A DNA stretch of 29,502 nucleotides from Moraxella lacunata (GTDB lineage Bacteria > Pseudomonadota > Gammaproteobacteria > Pseudomonadales > Moraxellaceae). The DNA is taken from positions 1 through 29,502 of the forward strand of contig NZ_MXAN01000010.1 of NCBI RefSeq assembly GCF_002027545.1, read 5' to 3'. Position 1 is the stretch's first letter; each line of letters starts with the position of its first letter. The translations under genes were made by a program, and so were the position numbers. Below are positions 16,936-24,291 of the stretch, in pieces. Under the pieces are notes generated by a model. The model did not search any database and had not been told where the DNA came from. It saw nothing but the letters and a program-made list of their open reading frames with translations.

Positions 16936-16965
16936 AAAAACGGTGTGCATTTGTGTGCCGTTTTT
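16936..16965 (+). terminator. Terminator between rpsO and pnp
   Basis: AAAAACGG and CCGTTTTT flank GT-rich arms that pair mostly through G-U. A T-rich run (TTTTTGTTGTTTT) follows. The inner stem is weak, so termination may be partial. Confidence 0.65.
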
Positions 16966-17028
16966 GTTGTTTTAAACGTGTAAAATACCCACAATTTATC
17001 TTAAAAGTAGATTATTGATTGGTGGTAA

Positions 17029-17048
17029 GGGTGAATTGCAATTCGCCC
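17029..17048. repeat. Isolated near-perfect palindrome of the GGGCGAATTGCAATTCGCCC type
   Basis: GGGTGAATTGCAATTCGCCC followed by GTACAA is the same core that occupies the centre of the family-1 elements (compare 8261-8285), here without their terminal repeats. Confidence 0.6.
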
Positions 17049-17113
17049 GTACAATTTTGGATAATTCCAAATTTATCAATAAATTACAATAAATTGGGGT
17101 AGTTAAAATCATT

Positions 17114-17291
17114 TTGATAAGGTTGAGATTTAGAACTCTAAGAGATGTTTTTTGTATTTTTAAATGAAATCGGCAAGATACAGGGCGTGTTCAACACACC
17201 CCTACAAAATCTGCGGTTTTATGATAAAACTTTAAGGTTAAAAAATCATTATTAAAAAAACATCTCTTAGGGCTTTAAATCATCTTATCAA
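17114..17291. repeat. Repeat family 3: long-inverted-repeat element upstream of pnp (about 178 bp)
   Basis: Outer arms TTGATAA (17114-17120) and TTATCAA (17285-17291) and inner arms CTCTAAGAGATGTTTTTT (17136-17153) and AAAAAACATCTCTTAGGG (17255-17272) form a long inverted repeat, with 17 of 18 bases matching in the inner part. The centre contains AGGGCGTGTTCAACACACCC (17182-17201), a dispersed palindrome. It is non-coding and ends 29 bases before the pnp start, so it is likely within the pnp leader or promoter. Confidence 0.7.
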
Positions 17292-17320
17292 TGACAAACC
17301 CAATCATTTAAGGAAAACCT

Positions 17321-19411
17321 ATGTTTAACATCATTCGTCAAGAATTCCAATACGGCAATCAGCAAGTTGTCCTAGAAACAGGGCGTGTCGCTCGCCAAGC
17401 TAATAGCGTGCTTGTGCATATGGGTGATGTGTCGGTGCTGGTGGCAGTTGTGGTACGCCCAGAAGCTGTGGCAGGGCAAAACTTTTTCCCATTGACCGTA
17501 AACTACCAAGAAAAAATGTACGCTTCGGGCAAAATCCCCGGGGGCTATGGCAAGCGTGAAGGTCGTGCGTCAGAATTTGAAACTTTGACTTCTCGTTTGA
17601 TTGACCGTCCAATCCGTCCGCTATTCCCAGAAGGGTATTTTAACGAAATCCAAGTAACGGCAACGGTCATCTCATCGGGCAAAACCCAAGATGCCGACAT
17701 TGCAGCGATGATTGGTGCGTCTGCGGCATTGGCAATCTCTCCTGCTCCGTTTAGCGGTCCTATCGGGGCGGCTCGTGTGGGCTTTATTGGCAACGAATAT
17801 ATCCTAAACCCAAGCCTTGCCCAGATGAAAGACAGCTCGCTTGACTTAGTCGTGGCAGGTACCAAATCTGCCGTGCTGATGGTTGAGTCAGAAGCGGACG
17901 AACTCTCCGAAGACCAAATGCTCGGTGCGGTGCTGTACGGACACGCCCAACAGCAAATCGTCATTGACAACATCAACGCCTTCGCCCAAGCGGTAGGCAA
18001 TGCCAAAGCCGAATTTGTCGCCCCTGCCATCAATGAAGAGCTAAACGCCCAACTAAAAGAGCAGTTCACCGCCAAAGTCAGCGAAGCCTACACCATTACT
18101 GTCAAGCAAGACCGCTATGCTCGCCTAGATGAGCTTGCCACAGAAGCCTTGGCACTGGCAGGCGATGAGACGGCAGAAGACTATGCCGATAAAGTCGCTC
18201 AAATCAAAGAGCTGTTTGAAACCTTAAAATATCGTACCGTGCGTGATAATATCCTATCAGGCAAGCCCCGTATTGACGGACGTGATTTGGAGACCGTGCG
18301 TGCATTGGATATCCAAGTGGGCGTGTTGCCTTATACGCATGGTTCTGCACTGTTTACCCGTGGCGAGACCCAAGCCCTTGTAACCACCACGCTAGGCACA
18401 AGCCGTGATGTGAACCTTGTGGATACGTTATCAGGCACCAAGCAAGATCACTTTATGTTACATTATAATTTCCCACATTATTCGGTGGGCGAGACAGGTC
18501 GTGAAGGTGGCCCAAAACGCCGTGAAATCGGGCATGGTCGTCTGGCACGTCGTGGCGTACAAGCGGTATTGCCTAAGGCGGAGCGTTTCCCTTATACCAT
18601 TCGTGTGGTGTCGGACATTACCGAGTCTAACGGTTCGTCATCTATGGCGAGCGTGTGTGGTGCGTCATTGTCGCTTATGGACGCAGGCGTGCCACTAAAA
18701 GCTCCTGTGGCAGGTATCGCCATGGGTCTGGTCAAAGAAGGTGAGCGTTTTGCCGTGCTATCGGACATTTTGGGTGATGAAGACCACTTGGGCGATATGG
18801 ACTTTAAAGTGGCAGGTTCGGTAAACGGTATCACCGCCTTACAAATGGATATTAAGATTGAAGGCATTACCGCCGACATCATGGAGCAAGCCCTAAAACA
18901 AGCTCACGCAGGGCGTATCCATATCCTAAACGCCATGAACGAAGTCATCGCCACGTCTCGCACTGAGATTAACGCTCACGCACCAAACTATGCGACCATT
19001 GAGATTAACCCTGAAAAAATCCGTGATGTGATTGGTAAGGGCGGGGCAACCATTCGTGCCTTGACCGAAGAGACAGGGGCGACGGTGGATATTGATGACA
19101 ACGGTACAATCCGTATCTTTGGCGAGTCCAAAGCGTCCACCCGTGCCGCCATTGCCAAGATTGAAGCGATTACCGCCGAAGTGGAAGTGGGTGCGGTCTA
19201 TACAGGGACGGTGGCTCGTATCGTGGAGTTTGGGGCGTTTGTTACCATTTTACCAGGTACGGACGGCTTGGTGCATATCAGCCAAATCTCTGATGAGCGT
19301 GTTGAGAATGTAACCGACTACCTAAAAGAAGGACAAACTGTCAAAGTCCAAGTGCAAGACATTGACAATCGTGGACGCATTAAATTGACAATGAAGGGGA
19401 TTGAGCAATAA
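17321..19411 (+). CDS. pnp: Polynucleotide phosphorylase
   Basis: This 696-residue 3'-5' phosphorolytic exoribonuclease is the catalytic trimer of RNA decay, usually a degradosome partner of RNase E. Two RNase PH domains are visible: the first contains [19 protein letters not shown] and [14 protein letters not shown] (about 71-110); the second contains [29 protein letters not shown] and the catalytic-region [17 protein letters not shown] (about 379-450). A KH domain ([25 protein letters not shown], about 562-586) and a C-terminal S1 domain ([34 protein letters not shown], about 625-658) follow. The length is normal. AAGGA precedes the ATG. The leader holds a long inverted repeat where E. coli pnp has its RNase III-processed autoregulatory hairpin. 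Confidence 0.97.
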   Translation: MFNIIRQEFQYGNQQVVLETGRVARQANSVLVHMGDVSVLVAVVVRPEAVAGQNFFPLTVNYQEKMYASGKIPGGYGKREGRASEFETLTSRLIDRPIRPLFPEGYFNEIQVTATVISSGKTQDADIAAMIGASAALAISPAPFSGPIGAARVGFIGNEYILNPSLAQMKDSSLDLVVAGTKSAVLMVESEADELSEDQMLGAVLYGHAQQQIVIDNINAFAQAVGNAKAEFVAPAINEELNAQLKEQFTAKVSEAYTITVKQDRYARLDELATEALALAGDETAEDYADKVAQIKELFETLKYRTVRDNILSGKPRIDGRDLETVRALDIQVGVLPYTHGSALFTRGETQALVTTTLGTSRDVNLVDTLSGTKQDHFMLHYNFPHYSVGETGREGGPKRREIGHGRLARRGVQAVLPKAERFPYTIRVVSDITESNGSSSMASVCGASLSLMDAGVPLKAPVAGIAMGLVKEGERFAVLSDILGDEDHLGDMDFKVAGSVNGITALQMDIKIEGITADIMEQALKQAHAGRIHILNAMNEVIATSRTEINAHAPNYATIEINPEKIRDVIGKGGATIRALTEETGATVDIDDNGTIRIFGESKASTRAAIAKIEAITAEVEVGAVYTGTVARIVEFGAFVTILPGTDGLVHISQISDERVENVTDYLKEGQTVKVQVQDIDNRGRIKLTMKGIEQ

Positions 19412-19436
19412 TTTACTATTGTGTGAATTAAGATTA

Positions 19437-19467
19437 TAAAAAGCCAATAGTTAGCGTTGGCTTTTTA
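19437..19467 (+). terminator. Terminator of pnp
   Basis: AAAAAGCCAA, a nine-base loop and TTGGCTTTTT form a strong hairpin with a T run 26 bases after the stop. It marks the left edge of the AT-rich restriction-modification island. Confidence 0.9.
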
Positions 19468-19502
19468 TATTTGGTTTATTTGTAAAATTAGGGAAACTTA
19501 CT

Positions 19503-20531
19503 GTGCTTTATTACGAAAATTTAGAAGAAATTATATTTAGTAAACATCAGCTTTTAGACAATCCTGATGAACTAGTAGTTATTTCAGGATATTTAGGACC
19601 TGCACCAATTAAACGATTAAAGGAATTGCCACTAAATACAGTAGTCATTGGTGGAATGTATTCACAAGGTGTAAATAAAAACCTTTTTAGTTCTTTAGAT
19701 AAAATTAAACAAGATGATGATGGCTTGACCTTATTGTTTTCCAAAATAGATATTCATTCCAAAATTTACATTTGGAAAAAGAAAGGTAAGATAATTTCAG
19801 CCCTAATTGGCTCTGCTAACTTTTCTCGTAATGGCTTATGTACTGATTTTAGAGAATCATTGGCAGACGCAACCAGTGATACTTTTCAACCACTCAATAA
19901 ATATCTACAAATGATAGTAGATAATTCTACAAGTAAGCCAAATATTGTTGAAAAAATTGCTAACCAAATCGATTTTGAGTATCAAACCGATAAAACAGTA
20001 ACTCAAAATTTAAATTTACAATTCAGCTATGATATTCCGCTATTTGCCACAAAAAATGGTCAAAATTGCGTTCCTGAGAAAAGCGGATTAAACTGGGGAT
20101 TTTCTGACGGTCATACTGCAATTGGCGATGCTTATATTAAAATTCCCAAAGAACTGTTAAGACAGCAAGCAGAATTAATTCCGCCTTTTGACAAGCACTA
20201 TATTCCAACAAGCAAGAAAAAACGCAACTCCGATCCGATTGAAATTATTTGGGACGATGGTACAATTATGGAAGCCTCATTGGAGGGCGAACAAAATTTA
20301 GATGACTTAATTTATCCCAAACAGCTTACTTCATATAGTAAAAACCGCCCTGTATTAGATGGCGAGCGTATATCAGCAAAAAGTATTTTAGGTAGATATT
20401 TACGAAATCGCCTAAATGTGGATGTTGATGAACTAATTACAATGCAAACTTTAAATAATTATGGCAGAACAACCATAACTTTGTCTTTGATTGAGCAAGG
20501 TTTGTATTATGCTGATTTTTCAGTTAAATAA
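19503..20531 (+). CDS. NgoFVII/BfiI-type type II restriction endonuclease with phospholipase-D fold
   Basis: This 342-residue protein resembles the RE_NgoFVII family. It carries one HKD-like half site: H85 and K87 in DIHSKIYIW, S104 and N106 in IGSANFSRNGL, and E119, a pattern like H105/K107/N125/E136 of BfiI. In that family two subunits build one metal-independent active site. The C-terminal part (about 190-342, with RISAKSILGRYLRNRLNVD) would be the DNA-binding half, as in the B3-like domain of BfiI. The start is a GTG with AGGGA upstream. The last 25 bases overlap the end of the convergent methyltransferase. The gene is markedly AT-rich compared with pnp, so acquisition by transfer is likely. 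The recognition site cannot be read from the sequence. Confidence 0.85.
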   Translation: MLYYENLEEIIFSKHQLLDNPDELVVISGYLGPAPIKRLKELPLNTVVIGGMYSQGVNKNLFSSLDKIKQDDDGLTLLFSKIDIHSKIYIWKKKGKIISALIGSANFSRNGLCTDFRESLADATSDTFQPLNKYLQMIVDNSTSKPNIVEKIANQIDFEYQTDKTVTQNLNLQFSYDIPLFATKNGQNCVPEKSGLNWGFSDGHTAIGDAYIKIPKELLRQQAELIPPFDKHYIPTSKKKRNSDPIEIIWDDGTIMEASLEGEQNLDDLIYPKQLTSYSKNRPVLDGERISAKSILGRYLRNRLNVDVDELITMQTLNNYGRTTITLSLIEQGLYYADFSVK

Positions 20532-21748
20532 TTTTGCTCTTTTTGAATCAGTTGATGATAAAAATCGTAAATGGTTTGGGCTAAGATTTTGGCAAATTTT
20601 GGCGGAACAGCATTACCAATCATTTCAAAGTTGGCAACCATAGATTCATTAAATAAAAAATCATCATCAAAAGACTGCAATCTTGCCGCCTCTCGGACTG
20701 TGATACTGCGTTTTTGTTTTGGGTCTGGGTGTATGTGGCGTAATCCGTCCTTTTTTAGATGAGCAGGAATGGTATTGCTTGGTTCGTCCCAACGCAAAAC
20801 ATAATACTTATGAACTTTGGTTGTTTTGCCTGTTTTATCATAATAAAGCTGAATTAAATTTTCAGCGGATAAATATTTAAATTCTTGCAACTCAATGTCT
20901 GTTGCTAATTCATAGAAAATCTCTTGGTCTCTCACACTGTGAAAGCGTGAACAATGTCCATTGATTTGATTATTATTGTCATAAGCATTTTTTTTGGTTT
21001 GTTCTTTTAGTGGATAAATTGGTGGTAAATCAAAAATGGCATCTTTGACGGTTGATTTTTGAGTTACTTTTTTCTCGGATAACAGTTGATAAAAGACTTT
21101 TAATTCAGTCTGATAATTGATATTTTTATTATCTTTTCTAATACCAATAATAATTACCCTCTTTCTTTTTTGTGGGACACCAAAATCTGATAAATCCAAT
21201 AGTGCAAATTGTTTTAAATCATCAATAATTTCATAGCCAACTTCATTAAACGCCTTTTTAATTAAATCAATGATTTTTTCACCTGTTGGAATTGCAGTCA
21301 AGATACCTTCTACATTTTCAAAAACAATCATTTTTGGGCGATAATGAGCAACCAATGCAATATAAGATTCAAATAAAAAATTACGGTAATCATCTTTCAT
21401 ACCGTTTTTATCTTGCACACGACCTGCCATAGAATAGGCTTGGCAAGGCGGACCACCAGTGATGATATCCACTTTTTGATTACCAATAATAGATTGCAAT
21501 CCATTATGACTGCCAAATTTAGGGTCGTTTTTCCAACCAAAAATTAATTCATTGACTCGCTGTATATCAAAATGCAACACTCTATTTTTTGCATCTGTAA
21601 TTTGATATTTGCTTTCTAGGCGTTGAATTAAGGTATTGACTTGTGGTTTTTCCCATTCTATTGCTGACAATAAATGATAATGACCAGTTTGTTTAAAACC
21701 ATCCAATAAACCACCACAACCTGCAAATAATTCTAAGATGTTAAGCAT
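20507..21748 (-). CDS. DNA (cytosine-5) methyltransferase, second of the pair
   Basis: This 413-residue enzyme transfers a methyl group from S-adenosylmethionine to C5 of cytosine. Motif I is ELFAGCGGLLDGF (about 6-18). Motif IV is GGPPCQAYS with catalytic Cys102. Motif VI is ENVEG at 144-148. Motif VIII is QKRKRVIIIG. The late motifs VREAARLQSF and IGNAVPPKFA lie near the C terminus. The target-recognition region between VIII and IX is long. Its ATG lies inside the end of the other methyltransferase gene (ATGCTTAA overlap of eight bases), so the two are one operon. It ends overlapping the convergent endonuclease. Confidence 0.93.
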   Translation of the reverse strand: MLNILELFAGCGGLLDGFKQTGHYHLLSAIEWEKPQVNTLIQRLESKYQITDAKNRVLHFDIQRVNELIFGWKNDPKFGSHNGLQSIIGNQKVDIITGGPPCQAYSMAGRVQDKNGMKDDYRNFLFESYIALVAHYRPKMIVFENVEGILTAIPTGEKIIDLIKKAFNEVGYEIIDDLKQFALLDLSDFGVPQKRKRVIIIGIRKDNKNINYQTELKVFYQLLSEKKVTQKSTVKDAIFDLPPIYPLKEQTKKNAYDNNNQINGHCSRFHSVRDQEIFYELATDIELQEFKYLSAENLIQLYYDKTGKTTKVHKYYVLRWDEPSNTIPAHLKKDGLRHIHPDPKQKRSITVREAARLQSFDDDFLFNESMVANFEMIGNAVPPKFAKILAQTIYDFYHQLIQKEQNYLTEKSA

Positions 21749-22802
21749 TTTCTATTTCCAGTAACTTTTTGCCAATAGCATAACCTAATAATGGTGGAAC
21801 AGCATTACCGATTTGGCGATATTGCTGAGTTTTTGTACCCAAAAAACGAAAATCATCAGGAAAAGATTGTAAGCGTGCATTTTCACGAGCGGTCGGCACC
21901 CTATGCCAACGATAGTGAAAATGATTGCGGTGTCCTGTGTCAATGGTTCTTGACGGTTTTTGGCTATGATAACGAGTCCACGCCTCGTTAAATTTACGAG
22001 AATCGCCAACGCCTGCAGGTAAATCTTTATGATTTCCGCCCTCTGGCACTTGTTTAATGACAGAAATAACCAAATCACTGTGTTGTGTGCCGATATGATT
22101 TAAAAGTTTTGTTGAGTTTTTTCGCATTAACTTTTGATAATCACTCATTGCGGGCATTGGATAATCAATATTATCTTTGCCCAAATCATTTTCTAAACTG
22201 GGTAAATCGCCTATTGCTTGTTCACAAGTTACATAATTGCTTTCATTATGTGTCGGTGTTGGAAATTCAAATGGTTTATCGCCTTTTATGCCGACAAAAA
22301 ACATTCTTTTACGAATTTGGGGTATGCCATAATCGGGGGCGTATAATAATTTTTCGGCAACAGAATAACCTAATTTGGCAAATTCTTCCAAAATAGCCTG
22401 TCTTGCTCTGCCTTGATATAAAGTTGCAATACCTGGTACATTTTCAATCACAATGTATTTTGGTTGAATTTTTTCAGCTAGTTTAAAAACAGAATAAAAT
22501 AATTTATTTCTTTTGTCATTTTCATCTCGTTTTCCTGTCAAAGAAAAACCTTGACAAGGTGGACCTGCAACAATTAAATCAATTTTTTTATCATTGACTT
22601 CACTGATGATTTTGTCAATACTTTCATCAGTAGACAAATCCAAATTTAGAGCTTTGGCGTGTTTGTGGTTGTAAGCAAAAGTATCAAGTGCAGATTGTTC
22701 AAAATCCACACCCAGCACACACTCAAATCCTGCTTGTTCAAATCCAAACGACAGTCCGCCACAACCTGAAAATAAATCAAGAATATATTTTTTGTTGGTC
22801 AT
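21741..22802 (-). CDS. DNA (cytosine-5) methyltransferase, first of the pair
   Basis: This is a 353-residue cytosine-5 methyltransferase. Motif I is LDLFSGCGGLSFGFEQAG. Motif IV is AGPPCQGFS with catalytic Cys83. Motif VI is ENVPG at 120-124. Motif VIII is QIRKRMFFVG. Motifs IX-X are REnARLQSFPDDF and QIGNAVPP. Two C5 methyltransferases beside one endonuclease are expected when the target is asymmetric and each strand needs its own enzyme. The ribosome site is weak. A minus-strand TATGAT-like -10 lies near 22843-22850. It has the same AT-rich character as its partners. Confidence 0.94.
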   Translation of the reverse strand: MTNKKYILDLFSGCGGLSFGFEQAGFECVLGVDFEQSALDTFAYNHKHAKALNLDLSTDESIDKIISEVNDKKIDLIVAGPPCQGFSLTGKRDENDKRNKLFYSVFKLAEKIQPKYIVIENVPGIATLYQGRARQAILEEFAKLGYSVAEKLLYAPDYGIPQIRKRMFFVGIKGDKPFEFPTPTHNESNYVTCEQAIGDLPSLENDLGKDNIDYPMPAMSDYQKLMRKNSTKLLNHIGTQHSDLVISVIKQVPEGGNHKDLPAGVGDSRKFNEAWTRYHSQKPSRTIDTGHRNHFHYRWHRVPTARENARLQSFPDDFRFLGTKTQQYRQIGNAVPPLLGYAIGKKLLEIENA

Positions 22803-22866
22803 TTATTTGCAATCACATCTAAGTAAGGTTAAGATTACCCATTTTATCATACTTTGTAGGATGTGC

Positions 22867-22898
22867 AAAAAAACCGCCCAATCATGAGCGGTTTTTTT
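22867..22898 (-). terminator. Terminator of the heme oxygenase gene
   Basis: AAAAAACCGC and GCGGTTTTTT pair around an eight-base loop. On the minus strand the hairpin ends in seven Ts, just after the heme oxygenase stop. Confidence 0.92.
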
Positions 22899-22902
22899 AT
22901 CA

Positions 22903-23478
22903 TCATTCGTTCACCCCATAAACCTTACGAATCACCCGCTTAAAATAAGCAAACGCATCATCTGCTCCTTTCATGGCAGATTGTTTATCATCATCACTTA
23001 AAGGCAAGGCATTGATTTTGGCTTTGGTGGCACGCCAATGAGGCATACGTCCGTCTGCATGGGCTGCCAGATGAGACGCACCGAATTCATCGGACAGGTC
23101 AATTTTGCCTGCTTCTTTGTATAAAATCGCCGCCCCCACGTTTGAGCCTTCTACGCAGTAGAGCCAGCCGATGGCTTCACTGTCGGTAAAGATGGGGGTT
23201 TCTACGTCCCTGTCAAAAGGGGTGGCTTCTAGGTCTTTCATGTCGGATTTGACACGGTCAAGACGGGCAAGTTCTGCCAAGCCGTCAATTTGACTGGCTA
23301 ATTTTTCGTTATGGTAAATGGGATTGACGGTGCTGTGAAATTCATATTGGGCTTGCAAAAATTTGCGGTAGTTGTCATGACTGGCAAAGGGTTGCATGCT
23401 CATGACAAGGTTGTCCACGGCATCGTGGGTAGTGCGTGAATGCTCTTTTAGGGCTTCGGTTAGGGTAAGTTTGCTCAT
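22903..23478 (-). CDS. hemO: Heme oxygenase (HemO/HmuO family)
   Basis: This 191-residue cytosolic enzyme opens heme to biliverdin, CO and free iron, allowing use of host heme iron. The proximal heme ligand is most likely His18 in RTTHDAVDNLV. The distal-helix block YCVEGSNVGAAILYKEA (about 107-123) is the signature of the neisserial HemO group. It is of typical length. AGGTGA precedes the ATG. A Fur-box-like sequence lies upstream. No heme receptor or TonB gene is adjacent. Confidence 0.92.
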   Translation of the reverse strand: MSKLTLTEALKEHSRTTHDAVDNLVMSMQPFASHDNYRKFLQAQYEFHSTVNPIYHNEKLASQIDGLAELARLDRVKSDMKDLEATPFDRDVETPIFTDSEAIGWLYCVEGSNVGAAILYKEAGKIDLSDEFGASHLAAHADGRMPHWRATKAKINALPLSDDDKQSAMKGADDAFAYFKRVIRKVYGVNE

Positions 23479-23515
23479 AAATCACCTGTGTGAAACGCAT
23501 ATTAAAAACGGATAT

Positions 23516-23567
23516 ACAATAACCTATTTTTATCAATTTGTAAATAAAAAAATAATAATCATTAATG
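23516..23567 (-). promoter_or_regulatory. hemO promoter with upstream Fur-box-like site
   Basis: On the minus strand TTTACA (23539-23544), a 17-base spacer and TATTGT (23516-23521) form a promoter about 40 bases before the ATG. AATAATAATCATTAATG (about 23551-23567), close to the Fur consensus, lies just upstream of the -35. Confidence 0.65.
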
Positions 23568-23663
23568 TTTACAAACATGCCTTATTTATGCTATGCTGTA
23601 TTGTCCTATAAAGGTGGGTGATTTTTATTTTCAATATTTTAAATCTCGCACTGATTGCCAAAG

Positions 23664-23672
23664 TGCTATAAT
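23664..23672 (+). promoter_or_regulatory. Extended -10 promoter of the DUF454 gene
   Basis: TGCTATAAT, the same extended -10 string as at rpsO, lies about 100 bases before the ATG. The leader contains CAAGATAA and TTATCTTG separated by about 30 bases, a possible long-range hairpin. Confidence 0.6.
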
Positions 23673-23769
23673 AGGGCTTTTATGACAAGATAATTCTGCG
23701 ATAAATCTGCAAATAAAGGCGTTATCTTGCCGATAGTAGGTATCAGCCTGCCTTGATTGTTGTATTGCC

Positions 23770-24219
23770 ATGTCCGACCACACCGACCCTGATTATACCG
23801 ACCCCGACCATACCCCATCATCACGACCGTCCAAACACGACATACATCAGAATGTCTTGTTACGTTGGGCGTTTTTTATCATGGGATTTATTTTTGTGGG
23901 GCTTGGGATTTTGGGGGCGATACTGCCCGGTATGCCGACCACGGTATTTATCCTGCTGGCAGGTTACTGCTGGGCGAAAAGCTCTCGGCGGTTTCATGGC
24001 TGGCTTATGAGACATAAGATTTTTGGTAAAATGCTCATCGACTGGGAAGAGCGACGTGCCATGCCACGCTTTGCCAAATATCTGGCGTGGAGCATGATGA
24101 CGATGTCCAGTGCGTTTTTGTTTTGGCGACTGCCCCCCGATAAACTGTGGGTGGCGGTGCTGACAAGTGGGATTTGTCTGGTGACTGCCATTTGGATGTA
24201 TCGTCTGCCTGATGCTTAG
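23770..24219 (+). CDS. DUF454 (YbaN-like) inner-membrane protein
   Basis: This is a 149-residue membrane protein of unknown function. A polar, Asp/Pro-rich N terminus (1-30) precedes the DUF454 signature GLGILGAILPGMPTTVFILLAGYCWAKSS (about 45-73), which forms two hydrophobic segments with the conserved LPGxPT turn. A basic loop (RRFHGWLMRHKIFGKMLIDWEERRAMP) and two more membrane segments (about 105-120 and 127-145) follow. No Shine-Dalgarno sequence is evident before this ATG, so the start is uncertain; the domain itself is clear. It is divergent from hemO. Confidence 0.86.
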   Translation: MSDHTDPDYTDPDHTPSSRPSKHDIHQNVLLRWAFFIMGFIFVGLGILGAILPGMPTTVFILLAGYCWAKSSRRFHGWLMRHKIFGKMLIDWEERRAMPRFAKYLAWSMMTMSSAFLFWRLPPDKLWVAVLTSGICLVTAIWMYRLPDA

Positions 24220-24251
24220 CACGCTTGATGCCTTGTCCTGTGGTTATTTTA

Positions 24252-24260
24252 TGCTATAAT
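24252..24260 (+). promoter_or_regulatory. Extended -10 promoter of the DUF294 gene
   Basis: TGCTATAAT again. The first in-frame ATG (24259) overlaps this -10 and cannot be in its transcript, which supports the ATG at 24292 as the start. Confidence 0.65.
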
Positions 24261-24291
24261 GTTTACCAACCAAAAAGCACGGACAGCCATC

